Source of the DNA: Candidatus Didemnitutus sp.
Lineage (GTDB): Bacteria > Verrucomicrobiota > Verrucomicrobiia > Opitutales > Opitutaceae
Length of the DNA stretch: 64,000 nucleotides
Direction: 5' to 3'
Assembly (NCBI GenBank): GCA_017991595.1
Contig: JAGOQJ010000004.1
Coordinates: 124,001 to 188,000 of the forward strand
The notes beneath the pieces are model-generated. The model saw only the letters and a list, made by a program, of their open reading frames with translations, was not told the DNA's origin and searched no databases. A program made the position numbers and the translations under genes. This document shows, piece by piece, positions 8,314-16,452 of the stretch. Position 1 is the first letter of the stretch. Every line of letters starts with the position of its first letter.

Positions 8314-9099
8314 TCAGAGGTGAAACTCGACCAGCACGGGCCGGTGGTCCGAGAGGTAGCTGCGCACCACGGTGACCTCGATGCGCTGGCAGTCGCTGGG
8401 CAGATAGACGTAGTCGAGCGCGCGGCGCGGGAAGAACGAAGGGAACGTGTGCTGCGCCCGGCCGCCCAGACCCTTGGGGATAAGCGTGTAGTTGTCGAAC
8501 TGCTCGAAATAGCCCAGCAGCATCGCCGTGGCGTCAGGGGTGTGGGAAGGGTTGTTGAGGTCGCCGCAGACGATCGGCCCGGCCGCCCAGTGCGCGGCTC
8601 GCGCGGCCCGCTGCTCGTCGAGGAACGTCATGAGGTGCTGCGCCTGCCGCAGCCGGGAGAGGCGGGAGCTGTGGTGCATGTGGACGTTCACGAGCGGAAG
8701 GCGGCCCGCGGGAGTCTCCACCTCGGTGAAGAGCATGCCTTTCTCGCCCAACAAGCGCTTGCCGAAGGACACATTTTGCTGGTGCACGATCGGGTAGCGC
8801 GAGAGGACGGCGTTGCCGTAGTTCAGGTGGATGCGGCCGGCGAGGCGGTTGTTCACCCCGTGCACGGCGTGCGGCAGCCCGGTGTGGTCGCGCAGGTAGG
8901 CCAAGTGGTCGAAGCTGCCGTTCCAGAGTGAATTCTCGTCGATTTCCTGCAAAGCCACCACATCCGCGTCCAGCCGGTGGATCAGATGCGCGATGCGCAG
9001 CAACTGGTGGCGGATGCGTGTGCGCGTGCGCAGCGTCTGGTGCAGCCCGAGACCGCGGGCATGCGCGATGTTGTAGGTGAGCAGACGAATCCGCGCCAT
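8314..9099 (-). CDS. Endonuclease/exonuclease/phosphatase (EEP) family hydrolase
   Basis: Metal-dependent hydrolase of the DNase I / sphingomyelinase / inositol-phosphatase fold, 261 residues. Landmarks are LLTYNIAHARG (Asn), VALQEID (catalytic Glu), the VHMHH region, CGDLNNP (Asp and Asn) and the terminal SDHRPVLVEF (Asp-His pair). No signal peptide or membrane segment is visible, so it is probably cytoplasmic. The family acts on nucleic acids, phosphoinositides or sphingolipids, and the substrate cannot be read from the sequence. It precedes trpA on the same strand, separated by about 60 bp. Confidence 0.88.
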   Translation of the reverse strand: MARIRLLTYNIAHARGLGLHQTLRTRTRIRHQLLRIAHLIHRLDADVVALQEIDENSLWNGSFDHLAYLRDHTGLPHAVHGVNNRLAGRIHLNYGNAVLSRYPIVHQQNVSFGKRLLGEKGMLFTEVETPAGRLPLVNVHMHHSSRLSRLRQAQHLMTFLDEQRAARAAHWAAGPIVCGDLNNPSHTPDATAMLLGYFEQFDNYTLIPKGLGGRAQHTFPSFFPRRALDYVYLPSDCQRIEVTVVRSYLSDHRPVLVEFHL

Positions 9100-9172
9100 G
9101 GACTTAGCTCATATCCCTGCGGTGGCGGCCGCGAAAGCAAATACCCGGCCCACTACCGGACCGAAGAAGAGG

Positions 9173-9201
9173 TTGACAGCGCGGGCTGACTCTGGATTTT
9201 C
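9173..9201 (+). promoter_or_regulatory. Candidate sigma-70 type promoter of tRNA-His
   Basis: A perfect TTGACA at 9173-9178 is followed after 17 bp by ATTTTC at 9196-9201, a weak -10 element. The predicted start falls a few bases before the tRNA at 9215. Spacing and position are right, but the -10 match is poor. Confidence 0.45.
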
Positions 9202-9214
9202 GGCCCTTCCTCAC

Positions 9215-9292
9215 GGCGGTCATAGCTCAGTTGGTTAGAGCACAAGATTGTGGATCTTGGGGTCGCGGGTTCGAGTCCCGTTGGCCGCCCCA
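9215..9292 (+). tRNA. tRNA-His (anticodon GTG)
   Basis: The cloverleaf folds completely. Acceptor GCGGTCA (9216-9222) pairs with TGGCCGC, the D stem is GCTC/GAGC, the anticodon stem CAAGA/TCTTG encloses loop TTGTGGA with GTG at 9250-9252, and the T stem GCGGG/CCCGT encloses TTCGAGT. The G at 9215 can pair with discriminator C at 9289, giving the extra G-1:C73 pair that is the identity element of histidine tRNA. The 3' CCA is encoded at 9290-9292. Confidence 0.97.
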
Positions 9293-9400
9293 TTTTGAGA
9301 GCGAAAGGCGCGCATGGCGTTCCGCGGCGTAAAATTGATGCCGTAACCAATGTAAAATTCGCCTCGCTTCCGCCGCTCTGAGGTATTCGGCTGAGCGGGT

Positions 9401-10036
9401 ATGATTTCGCTCAAGAAGCTGCTCGGCAAAGAAGAGAAGTTCTACGATCTGCTGGAGGCCAGCGCGGAGGAGGCGAAAATGGCGGCCGGCTTGCTGGCCA
9501 AAATCCTCGCGCAATCGGACTCGGGTCAGGCTTCGAACATCCACGACATCGTCCAGACCCGCCGGAAGGACAAGCGCATCACCCAGCAAATCACCGAGGA
9601 GCTCTGCAAGACCTTCGTCACCCCGCTGGAGCGCGAGGATATCGAGGCCCTCTCGGTCGCCCTCTACCGCATCCCCAAGACCGTCGAGAAGATCGTCGAG
9701 CGTCTCACCATCTGCCCGGCCCGCGTGCCGCGCGAGAGCCTCCAGCGTCAGGTCGTTCTGCTCGAGGACGCCGTCGAACAGGTCAATTTCATGGTGCGCC
9801 AGCTGCGCAAGGGCACCCAGATCAACCGCATCACCGACGCCCAGTCGCGGCTCCAATTCGCCGAGGGCGAAGCCGACAAGGTCATGCTTTCCCTCGTCAA
9901 GGACCTCTACAACGGCCCCTACGACGCAAAGGAAGTGGTCATCCTGATGGAGCTTTACGACTTGGTCGAAGCCGCCGTCGACCGCGCCCGCGACGCCGGC
10001 CAGATCGTCTTCCAAATCATGCTGAAGTATTCCTGA
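9401..10036 (+). CDS. DUF47 family protein, PhoU-like Pit accessory protein
   Basis: A 211-residue all-helical cytoplasmic protein of the DUF47 (PhoU_div) family, recognised by the early FYDLLEASAEEA helix, repeated Glu/Asp-rich helices and LYDLVEAAVDRARDAG near the end. Family members are found immediately upstream of Pit-type phosphate transporter genes, are distantly related to PhoU, and are thought to modulate the transporter. Here the Pit gene starts 19 bp downstream on the same strand, the expected arrangement. No Pho-box-like repeat with 11-bp spacing lies upstream, in contrast to the pst genes. Confidence 0.88.
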   Translation: MISLKKLLGKEEKFYDLLEASAEEAKMAAGLLAKILAQSDSGQASNIHDIVQTRRKDKRITQQITEELCKTFVTPLEREDIEALSVALYRIPKTVEKIVERLTICPARVPRESLQRQVVLLEDAVEQVNFMVRQLRKGTQINRITDAQSRLQFAEGEADKVMLSLVKDLYNGPYDAKEVVILMELYDLVEAAVDRARDAGQIVFQIMLKYS

Positions 10037-10055
10037 ACCCTCGCCCGCCCGAGTC

Positions 10056-11123
10056 ATGACCATCTTCCTGATCGTCCTCCTGGCGGCGCTGGTGTTCGAA
10101 TACATCAACGGATTCCACGACGCGGCGAACGCCATCGCCACCGTCGTCTCGACCAAGGTCCTCACGCCCCGCCAAGCGATCATGCTGGCGGCCTTCTTCA
10201 ACCTCATCGGCGCCCTCATGGGCACCGCGGTTGCCACCACCATCGGCAAGGGTCTCGTGGATACGAACCACGTGACCATGATCACCATCTTCTCCGGTCT
10301 GATGGGCGCGATCATCTGGAACCTCATCACTTGGTGGCTCGGCCTGCCCTCCAGTTCGAGCCACGCGCTCATCGGCGGCCTCTGCGGCGCCGCGCTCGCC
10401 TCCTCCAAGGGCGACTGGAACGTCATGACGTGGTCGGCGGTCGACGCCAAGGGTGCGGCGGTCGGCCTCTGGCCCAAGGTCGTGGCGCCGATGCTGACCT
10501 CCCCGCTGATCGGCTTCATCGGCGGCGCGGTGCTGATGTTTCTGCTCATGATGCTCATCCACCGCTTCACCCCGCGAACGGTGAACAGCGTCTTCGGCAA
10601 GCTGCAGATTGTCAGCGCCTCCTTCATGGGCTTCAGCCACGGCTCGAACGACGCCCAGAAAACCATGGGCATCATCGCCCTCGCCCTCTTCACGGGCACG
10701 AAGGCGGGCGTATTCGAAAACCTGCCGCACTGGGCGCACTTCCTTTACACGCCGGAATTCACCGTCCCGCGCTGGGTCATGATCACCTGCGCCCTCGTAA
10801 TGGCTGCGGGCACGGCCGGCGGCGGCTGGCGCATCATTCGCACGATGGGCCACAAGATGGTGAAACTGCAGCCGGTGCACGGCTTCGCCGCCGAGACGAC
10901 GGCCGCCCTGATTATCCACGGCGCATCCACCGTCGGCATCCCGCTCTCCACCACCCACGCGATCTCAACCTCCATCATGGGCGTCGGCGCGGTGAAGCGC
11001 TTCGGCGCCGTCAAATGGGGCGTGGTCGAACGCATCATCTGGGCTTGGGTGCTCACCCTGCCCGTCTGCGGTCTGATCGGTTACCTCGTCGAGAAGGCCT
11101 GCGTCTCGCTCGGTTACCAGTAA
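10056..11123 (+). CDS. pit: Inorganic phosphate transporter, Pit family
   Basis: Low-affinity, cation-coupled phosphate permease of the inner membrane, 355 residues with about ten hydrophobic segments. Both inverted PitA/PHO4 signature repeats are visible. The N-terminal one is EYINGFHDAANAIATVVSTK and the C-terminal one is GFSHGSNDAQKTMGIIAL. The internal loops GLPSSSSHALIGG and IPLSTTHAISTSIMG are the matching substrate-pathway motifs. It follows the DUF47 gene by 19 bp, so the pair forms an operon. It converges on phoU, so low-affinity (Pit) and high-affinity (Pst) uptake genes meet tail to tail here. Confidence 0.95.
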   Translation: MTIFLIVLLAALVFEYINGFHDAANAIATVVSTKVLTPRQAIMLAAFFNLIGALMGTAVATTIGKGLVDTNHVTMITIFSGLMGAIIWNLITWWLGLPSSSSHALIGGLCGAALASSKGDWNVMTWSAVDAKGAAVGLWPKVVAPMLTSPLIGFIGGAVLMFLLMMLIHRFTPRTVNSVFGKLQIVSASFMGFSHGSNDAQKTMGIIALALFTGTKAGVFENLPHWAHFLYTPEFTVPRWVMITCALVMAAGTAGGGWRIIRTMGHKMVKLQPVHGFAAETTAALIIHGASTVGIPLSTTHAISTSIMGVGAVKRFGAVKWGVVERIIWAWVLTLPVCGLIGYLVEKACVSLGYQ

Positions 11124-11145
11124 GCGGCCCGGCCAGCCGGGCCGC
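11124..11145. terminator. Hairpin between convergent pit and phoU
   Basis: GCGGCCCGG and CCGGGCCGC form a 9-bp perfect stem with a CCAG loop in the 25-bp gap between the two convergent stop codons. There is no T-tract on either strand, so intrinsic termination is uncertain. Confidence 0.4.
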
Positions 11146-11148
11146 GCG

Positions 11149-11859
11149 TCAGCCCTCGGGCGTCGCGTCCCCGGCGGGAGGCTGCGGCTGCTTGATCGAT
11201 TCGTTGTGGCGCACGTCCTTGCCCTTCGCGAGGTAGATCATCTCCTCGGCGATGTTGGTGGCGTGGTCGGCGATGCGCTCGACGGATTTCGAGATGAACA
11301 TGAGTTCGAGCGCCCGCGCGATCGTGTCGGGGTTCTCGATCATGTAACTGGTGAGCCGGCGATAAACGAGACGGTTGATGTTATCCACCTCCGCGTCGCG
11401 GCGGATGACAGCGAGCGCCTTTTGCTCATCCTCATGCACGAAGCAGTCGAGTGCGTCGCGCAGCATCTCCAGCGCGATGTGCGCCATGCGCGGGATGTCG
11501 GCGTAGAGCTCGAGCTTGGGCTCGATGGCGAGCTTGCGGGCGCGGCGGGCGATGCTGGTGGCCTCGTCGCCCACGCGCTCGAGGTCATGCGAGGCCTTCA
11601 TGCCGACGATGACCAACCGGAGCTCCGAGGCGATCGGGCCGCGCAGCGTCATGTAACGGATGGCCTCGTCGTCGATCTGCACCTCGAGCTGGTCGAGCGC
11701 GTCGTCCGCCTGGATGACGCGGTCCGCAAGGGCAAGGTCGGCCTCCGTGAGCGAGTGCACGGCGAGGCGCACCTGGTCGATGGCGCGGTCGCCCATCTGG
11801 AGCAGCTTGGTGCGCAGGGCTTCCAGCTCGGTGTCGAAGAATCGTTTCATGTGGGGCAT
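11149..11859 (-). CDS. phoU: Phosphate transport system regulator PhoU
   Basis: Cytoplasmic negative regulator linking the Pst transporter to the PhoR/PhoB-type sensor system. About 236 residues form two tandem PhoU helical repeats. Each carries the acidic metal-cluster region: ERVGDEATSIARR in the first and ERIADHATNIAEE in the second, with a conserved Asp and Asn/Thr. It is the last gene of the pst cluster and follows pstB closely. Starts are ambiguous: TTG overlapping the pstB stop, ATG at 11859 (chosen), or ATG at 11850 before KRFFDTELEAL. No Shine-Dalgarno sequence decides. No phoB/phoR homologues are in the window. Confidence 0.95.
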   Translation of the reverse strand: MPHMKRFFDTELEALRTKLLQMGDRAIDQVRLAVHSLTEADLALADRVIQADDALDQLEVQIDDEAIRYMTLRGPIASELRLVIVGMKASHDLERVGDEATSIARRARKLAIEPKLELYADIPRMAHIALEMLRDALDCFVHEDEQKALAVIRRDAEVDNINRLVYRRLTSYMIENPDTIARALELMFISKSVERIADHATNIAEEMIYLAKGKDVRHNESIKQPQPPAGDATPEG

Positions 11860-11870
11860 CGGGGGAGAAA

Positions 11871-12710
11871 TCAACCGAAGCGGCCCGAGACGTAGGCCTC
11901 GGTCTGCGGATTGGAGGGGTTCATGAAGATCGTGCGGGTCTCGGCAAATTCGACCAGACGCCCGAGGTAAAAGAAAGCCGTCTTGTCCGAAACGCGCGCG
12001 GCCTGCTGCATGTTGTGCGTGACGATGACGATGGTGTAGCGGGCCTTCAACTCGTGGATGAGTTCCTCGACCTTGGCGGTGGCGATGGGATCGAGCGCGG
12101 AACAGGGCTCGTCCATCAGGATGATGTCGGGCTCCACGGCGATGGCGCGGGCGATGCAGAGGCGCTGCTGCTGGCCGCCGGAGAGGCCGAGGGCGCTCTG
12201 GTGCAGGCGATCCTTGACCTCGTCCCAGAGCGCAGCGCCGCGCAGGCTCTTCTCCACCACCTCGTCGAGGCGTGACTTGCTTTTCACGCCCTGGATGCGA
12301 AGACCGTAGGTGATGTTCTCGTAGATCGACTTCGGGAAGGGGTTCGACTTCTGGAAGACCATGCCCACGCGCTTGCGGAGCTCGATGACGTCGACGCGCG
12401 GATCATAGATGTCGACGCCGTCGACGCGAATCTGCCCGGTGATGATGCGGGCGCCGTCGATGAGGTCGTTCATGCGGTTGAGGCAGCGGAGCAGCGTGCT
12501 CTTGCCGCAGCCGGAGGGGCCGATGAAGGCGGTGACCTTGCGCTCCTCTATGGCGAGCGTGATGTCGTGCAGGGCCTGCGTCGCGCCGTAGCAGAAATCG
12601 ACATCGTCGATCTCGATGATCGCACGGCCGGCGGGCGCGGGCTGCGCCGCGGGCGCGCCGGCCAGCACGGAGGACCGGACGGAGGCGGGGATGACGGTGG
12701 GCTCGGACAT
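11871..12710 (-). CDS. pstB: Phosphate ABC transporter ATP-binding protein PstB
   Basis: ATPase of the high-affinity PstSCAB phosphate importer. It shows Walker [11 protein letters not shown]-loop [12 protein letters not shown] (the FQ..NPFP pattern is typical of PstB), signature LSGGQQQR, Walker B IILMDEP and the H-switch THNMQQA. The first 30 residues are a Pro/Ala-rich extension before the ABC core starts at IIEIDDV. An in-frame ATG at 12731 overlaps the pstA stop and would add seven residues. The ATG at 12710 was taken as the simpler choice. It sits between pstA and phoU on the same strand. Confidence 0.96.
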   Translation of the reverse strand: MSEPTVIPASVRSSVLAGAPAAQPAPAGRAIIEIDDVDFCYGATQALHDITLAIEERKVTAFIGPSGCGKSTLLRCLNRMNDLIDGARIITGQIRVDGVDIYDPRVDVIELRKRVGMVFQKSNPFPKSIYENITYGLRIQGVKSKSRLDEVVEKSLRGAALWDEVKDRLHQSALGLSGGQQQRLCIARAIAVEPDIILMDEPCSALDPIATAKVEELIHELKARYTIVIVTHNMQQAARVSDKTAFFYLGRLVEFAETRTIFMNPSNPQTEAYVSGRFG

Positions 12711-12724
12711 GAAGGAGGACGGGG

Positions 12725-13771
12725 TTACCATTTGTATTTCTTCCGCAGGCGCACGCGGAGGATGACGGAAGTGGCGGCGATAGCCGCGACGGTGAAGAGG
12801 AAGACGAAAGCCGTGCCGTATTGGACGTCGCGGGTGTATTCGTTCTGCGGGATCTTCGAGGCGACGACGTAGATGTGGTAAGGCAGCGCCATCACGCCCT
12901 GGAAGAAAAAGTCGTTCCACTTCGCCACCTGCCAGGGCAACTCATCGCGCACCACGAAGGCGGCGGTGAACATGATCGGCGCGGTCTCGCCGGCCACGCG
13001 GGCGATGGAGAGCACCGACGAAGTCAGGATGCCCGGCAACGCGTAGGGCAGCACGTTGGTGAAGATGGTCTGGAGCTTGCTGGCCCCGAGCGCGAGCGAG
13101 CCCTCGCGGAAGCCCTTCGGCACGGCCTTCAAGGCTTCCTCCGAGGCCGTGATGATGATCGGCAGCACCATGAACGCGAGCGTCAGCCAGCCCGCGAGCA
13201 GTGAGACGCCGAAATCGAGCGCGATCACGAACATGCCGAAGCCGAACAAGCCGTAGACGATCGAGGGCACGCCGGCGAGGTTGACGATCGAGAGCCGGAT
13301 GAAGCGGATGAAGGGACCGTCCGTGGCGAACTCGCTCAGGTAGATCGCGCTGATGACGCCGAGCACGAGCGCGATGAGGATAGATCCACCGACCAGCAGG
13401 ACGGTGCCAACAATGTTCGGGAAGATGCCGCCGGCGGAATAGACGTAGGTCTGCACCGACACGCCCTTGAGCTGGTCCGGCCGCGATTCCTTGAACGCCC
13501 GGAACTCGCGGTCGCCCATCGTGCGCGCCTCGCCGTCGACGGTGAAGACGTTGAGCGTCTCCGGTGCCTCGGTGAGGAACGGCAGGTTGATGAACGGCGC
13601 CTCGGTCTGGAAGATCACGCGCCCGCCCTTGATGCCGATGTCGAGAAAGATGAAGGTCGCGCACGCGAGCACGAAGAGGGTCGCGAGGCGCAGCGCCCAG
13701 AAGACGATTTTCTCGGCCCGCTTGGCGGCCGTGGGGCGACGGTAGAGGGAGTTGACCGTTTTGTCGCTCAT
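12725..13771 (-). CDS. pstA: Phosphate ABC transporter permease PstA
   Basis: Inner-membrane permease pairing with PstC, 348 residues. The first membrane helix (about 23-45) is followed by a hydrophilic segment of about 65 residues, longer than in the E. coli protein. The BPD permease core follows, with the ABC-contact loop [20 protein letters not shown] and AGETAPIM. The ATG lies 1 bp after the pstC stop (TGACATG), so translation is probably coupled. The longer reading frame upstream of this ATG overlaps pstC and lacks similarity. Confidence 0.94.
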   Translation of the reverse strand: MSDKTVNSLYRRPTAAKRAEKIVFWALRLATLFVLACATFIFLDIGIKGGRVIFQTEAPFINLPFLTEAPETLNVFTVDGEARTMGDREFRAFKESRPDQLKGVSVQTYVYSAGGIFPNIVGTVLLVGGSILIALVLGVISAIYLSEFATDGPFIRFIRLSIVNLAGVPSIVYGLFGFGMFVIALDFGVSLLAGWLTLAFMVLPIIITASEEALKAVPKGFREGSLALGASKLQTIFTNVLPYALPGILTSSVLSIARVAGETAPIMFTAAFVVRDELPWQVAKWNDFFFQGVMALPYHIYVVASKIPQNEYTRDVQYGTAFVFLFTVAAIAATSVILRVRLRKKYKW

Positions 13772-13772
13772 G

Positions 13773-15416
13773 TCAGCCGATGGAGATGCGGTAGCGGCGC
13801 ACGATTTTCTGCGCGAGCCAGTTGACGAGCAGGGAAATGGAGAAAAGCACAACGCCGACCATGAAGAGCGCGCGGTAGTGGATGCTGCCGCGCACGACCT
13901 CGCCCATCTCCTGTGCGATGATGCCGGTCATGGTGTGCACCGGCTGGAAGATCGCGCCGAGGCCAGCGGTGAGATCGGGGATCTCGATGCGGTTGCCGGC
14001 GCAGAGCAACACGACCATCGTCTCGCCGATCACGCGGCCGAAACCGAGCAGCACGGCGGCCATGATGCCGGAGAGCGCGGCCGGCACGACGATGCGCAGG
14101 ATGGTCTGCAAGCGCGTGGCGCCGAGGGCGAGCGAGGCTTCCTTGAAGGAGCGCGGGACGTTGTTGAGCGCATCCTCGGCGAGTGAGAAGATCGTCGGGA
14201 TCGCCATCAGCGCGAGCAGGCAGGCGGCGGTGGCGGAGTTGAGCCGCTCCAGCATCGGGAAGCCCGGCACCCAATCGAGCCACGGCACCTGCGACACGCG
14301 GCGCAGCGTCTCGCCGAGCACCGCGATGCCGAAGAAGCCGAGCACGACGCTCGGGATGGCCGCGATGAACTCGATGTAGGGTTTGATCAGGCGTTGCTCG
14401 AGGGACGTCGCCACTTGGTTGACGTAGATCGCCGCCGCGACGCCGAGCGGGATGGCGAGTGCCAGTGCGAGCGCGGCGATGAGGAGCGAGCCGGTGAAGA
14501 GCGGAATGACGCCATACCAGTCCTGCCAGAAACTGGCCGTGATCCAGTTGCGACCGAAGGCGAAGGCGTTGAACGACTCTATCCAGGCCACGGGCTTGGC
14601 CTGGTCCCATTGCTGCATCCGCTGGGCCGTCTCGGTCATTTGCTGGAGGTAGCGACCCACGAAGCCGGGGAATTTCTCCAACCGGGCCTGCAACGCGGCA
14701 TCTTCCAGACGCGGCGTGGCGGCGGCCAGTTCCTTGAGGCTGGCGGCGAGCCGGGCGTTGGCCTCGATGACCTCGGGCAACATCGCCAACAGCGGCCGCG
14801 TCTCGGCCTGGAAATCGATCACCTCGATCGCAATGGCGTCGGCCTCGCGCTTGAGCATGACGGCGCGCTCGTGCGGGGCCTGCCCGATGGCGTCGAGCAG
14901 GTGCTGCTTGGCCTCGCGCATGTCGGAGGCGACCTTGGCGCGCTCCTTCAGCGAGGAGACGAGGTCGGTCATGTTGCCGAGGATCGTCTCGTGGTCCGAC
15001 ACGCTGTTGACGAAGCGATCGACGAAGGCATCAAACGGCTCCAGCTGGGCGTTGGCGGCGGCGAGGTCGAGGCCGCGCTGCTTGGTGAGCGCCTCAAACT
15101 GTGCCGTGCGCAGGTCGGAGAGATAGCGGCCGAGCGTGGCGTGGTCTTTGACCTGCCCGCGCAGGAGGTCGACGAACTCGAGCCCGGCCTGCCGGTAAAC
15201 GCGGAGGTTTTCGCGGTTCTGCGGGATGAAGCCGACGGCGTCGCGGAAAATGGTGAAGGTGATGAGCGCGAGCACGATCACCGAGATCGTGGCGTTGCCT
15301 TGGAAGAGGAGCTTCGCGAACCGTTCGGCGGTCAGGCCGAAAAACCAGCCCCGCCGGCGCCGGAGCAAGGCTTGGCGGGTCGGGATGCGGTCGGGATTGG
15401 GCGGCAAGGTGGACAT
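13773..15416 (-). CDS. pstC: Phosphate ABC transporter permease PstC with large periplasmic insert
   Basis: Inner-membrane permease of the Pst importer, 547 residues, much longer than the classical PstC of about 310-320. The first membrane helix is at about 42-60. Residues 63-300 are hydrophilic and mostly helical (Glu/Leu/Ala/Arg-rich stretches typical of coiled coils). Only then come the remaining membrane helices and the permease core with [22 protein letters not shown] and [10 protein letters not shown]. The insert would sit in the periplasm between helix 1 and the rest, facing PstS. A two-unit Pho-box-like repeat lies about 50-70 bp upstream. The gene is separated from pstS by a terminator. 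Confidence 0.93.
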   Translation of the reverse strand: MSTLPPNPDRIPTRQALLRRRRGWFFGLTAERFAKLLFQGNATISVIVLALITFTIFRDAVGFIPQNRENLRVYRQAGLEFVDLLRGQVKDHATLGRYLSDLRTAQFEALTKQRGLDLAAANAQLEPFDAFVDRFVNSVSDHETILGNMTDLVSSLKERAKVASDMREAKQHLLDAIGQAPHERAVMLKREADAIAIEVIDFQAETRPLLAMLPEVIEANARLAASLKELAAATPRLEDAALQARLEKFPGFVGRYLQQMTETAQRMQQWDQAKPVAWIESFNAFAFGRNWITASFWQDWYGVIPLFTGSLLIAALALALAIPLGVAAAIYVNQVATSLEQRLIKPYIEFIAAIPSVVLGFFGIAVLGETLRRVSQVPWLDWVPGFPMLERLNSATAACLLALMAIPTIFSLAEDALNNVPRSFKEASLALGATRLQTILRIVVPAALSGIMAAVLLGFGRVIGETMVVLLCAGNRIEIPDLTAGLGAIFQPVHTMTGIIAQEMGEVVRGSIHYRALFMVGVVLFSISLLVNWLAQKIVRRYRISIG

Positions 15417-15464
15417 CGAGAGTCGGGACGAGAATCGCGAGGCGCGAATGGCGCGGTCAATCGG

Positions 15465-15486
15465 CGCAGGTTACAGTTCTGTAACA
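15465..15486 (-). promoter_or_regulatory. Pho-box-like 11-bp direct repeat upstream of pstC
   Basis: On the coding strand two consecutive 11-mers read TGTTACAGAAC and TGTAACCTGCG, so TGTNAC recurs at exactly 11-bp spacing, as in PhoB-binding Pho boxes (CTGTCAT-type repeats). It lies about 50 bp upstream of the pstC ATG, the same distance as the porin repeat from its gene. Confidence 0.6.
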
Positions 15487-15535
15487 AACCCGCGGCCAGC
15501 CGCGCAGAGACGGGCGACGGCCAGCCTCCGGGCAG

Positions 15536-15570
15536 GAAAAAGCCCGCAACGCCGTGGGGTGTTGCGGGCT
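15536..15570 (-). terminator. Intrinsic terminator after pstS
   Basis: A perfect 10-bp stem, AGCCCGCAAC/GTTGCGGGCT (15541-15550 with 15561-15570), is followed on the minus strand by five T residues (A run at 15536-15540). It sits 25 bp after the pstS stop and before the pstC promoter region. It would let porin-pstS transcripts accumulate separately from pstCAB-phoU. Confidence 0.85.
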
Positions 15571-15595
15571 CGAAGGAGGGCGCGGGAGCGGTGGT

Positions 15596-16432
15596 TTAGT
15601 TGACCGCCTTGACCGGCACGAAGCCGGACTTCGCGACGATGGACTGACCCTCGTCACTGAGCAGGTAGTCGATGAACTGGGCCGCGAGGCCGTGCGGCTC
15701 GCCGTTGGTGTAGAAGAAGTTCGGGCGGGCGTAGGGATAGGTCTTGTCGTGCACGGACTCCGTGGTGGGCATGACGAGTTTGCCGTCCTTGTTGACAACG
15801 CCGACGACTTTCACGCCGGGGGCGTGGATGTAGGCGATGCCGACGTAGCCGATGCCGCTCGGGTTCTTGCCGACTTCGGCGGCGATCTGCTCGTTGCCGG
15901 CCATCTTCTGGGAGGAGGAGGCGTAGTCGCGCTTCTTCATGGCGAGGTCCTTCCAGTCCTGGTAGGTGCCGGAGGAGGTGTTGCGCGTGTAGATGGAGAT
16001 GGCGCCGGGGTTGCCACCGACCGCGCCCCAGTCCTTCACGTCGCCGGCGAAGATCTGCTCGACCTGGCGGAGCGTGAGCTTCGCGAGGGGATTGTTTTCG
16101 TTCACGATGACGGCCATGGCGTCGTAGGAGACAATGATGGGCTTCATGGTGACGCCCTTGGCGAGGGCAGCGGACATTTCCGTCGGTCGAGCGCGGCGCG
16201 AGGACATGCCGATGTCGGCGGTGCCGTCGGTGATGGCGGCGATGCCGGTGGTGGAACCTTCGGCGGCGATCTCGAAGACGATGCCGGGATTCTTGGCGCG
16301 GAAGGCCTCAGCGACCTGCGGCACCATCTTGGCGCCGAGGGTGTCGGAGCCCTTGATGACGATCTTGTCCGCGGCGGTGGCGCCCGTGACGAGCGCGGCA
16401 GCGGCGAGGAGAGCGATAAGTTGTTTTTTCAT
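15596..16432 (-). CDS. pstS: Phosphate-binding periplasmic protein PstS
   Basis: Periplasmic solute receptor delivering phosphate to PstCAB, 278 residues with a clear signal peptide (MKKQLIALLAAAALVTGATA). The mature chain begins IVIKGSDTL. It also has AEGSTTGIAAI, DIGMSSRRA and NTSSGTYQDW, the loops that bind phosphate in this family. The ATG follows the porin stop by only 20 bp, so it is co-transcribed with the porin and shares its Pho-box-like repeat. A strong terminator follows. Confidence 0.95.
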   Translation of the reverse strand: MKKQLIALLAAAALVTGATAADKIVIKGSDTLGAKMVPQVAEAFRAKNPGIVFEIAAEGSTTGIAAITDGTADIGMSSRRARPTEMSAALAKGVTMKPIIVSYDAMAVIVNENNPLAKLTLRQVEQIFAGDVKDWGAVGGNPGAISIYTRNTSSGTYQDWKDLAMKKRDYASSSQKMAGNEQIAAEVGKNPSGIGYVGIAYIHAPGVKVVGVVNKDGKLVMPTTESVHDKTYPYARPNFFYTNGEPHGLAAQFIDYLLSDEGQSIVAKSGFVPVKAVN

Positions 16433-16452
16433 GGGAGCGATGAAGGAGGGAG

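Noticed and set aside
9329..9356. GTAAA/GTAAC/GTAAA repeats before the DUF47-pit operon as a Pho box
   Set aside because: The spacings are 14 and 9 bp, not 11, and only one unit fits GTNAC. Pit systems are usually not Pho-controlled.
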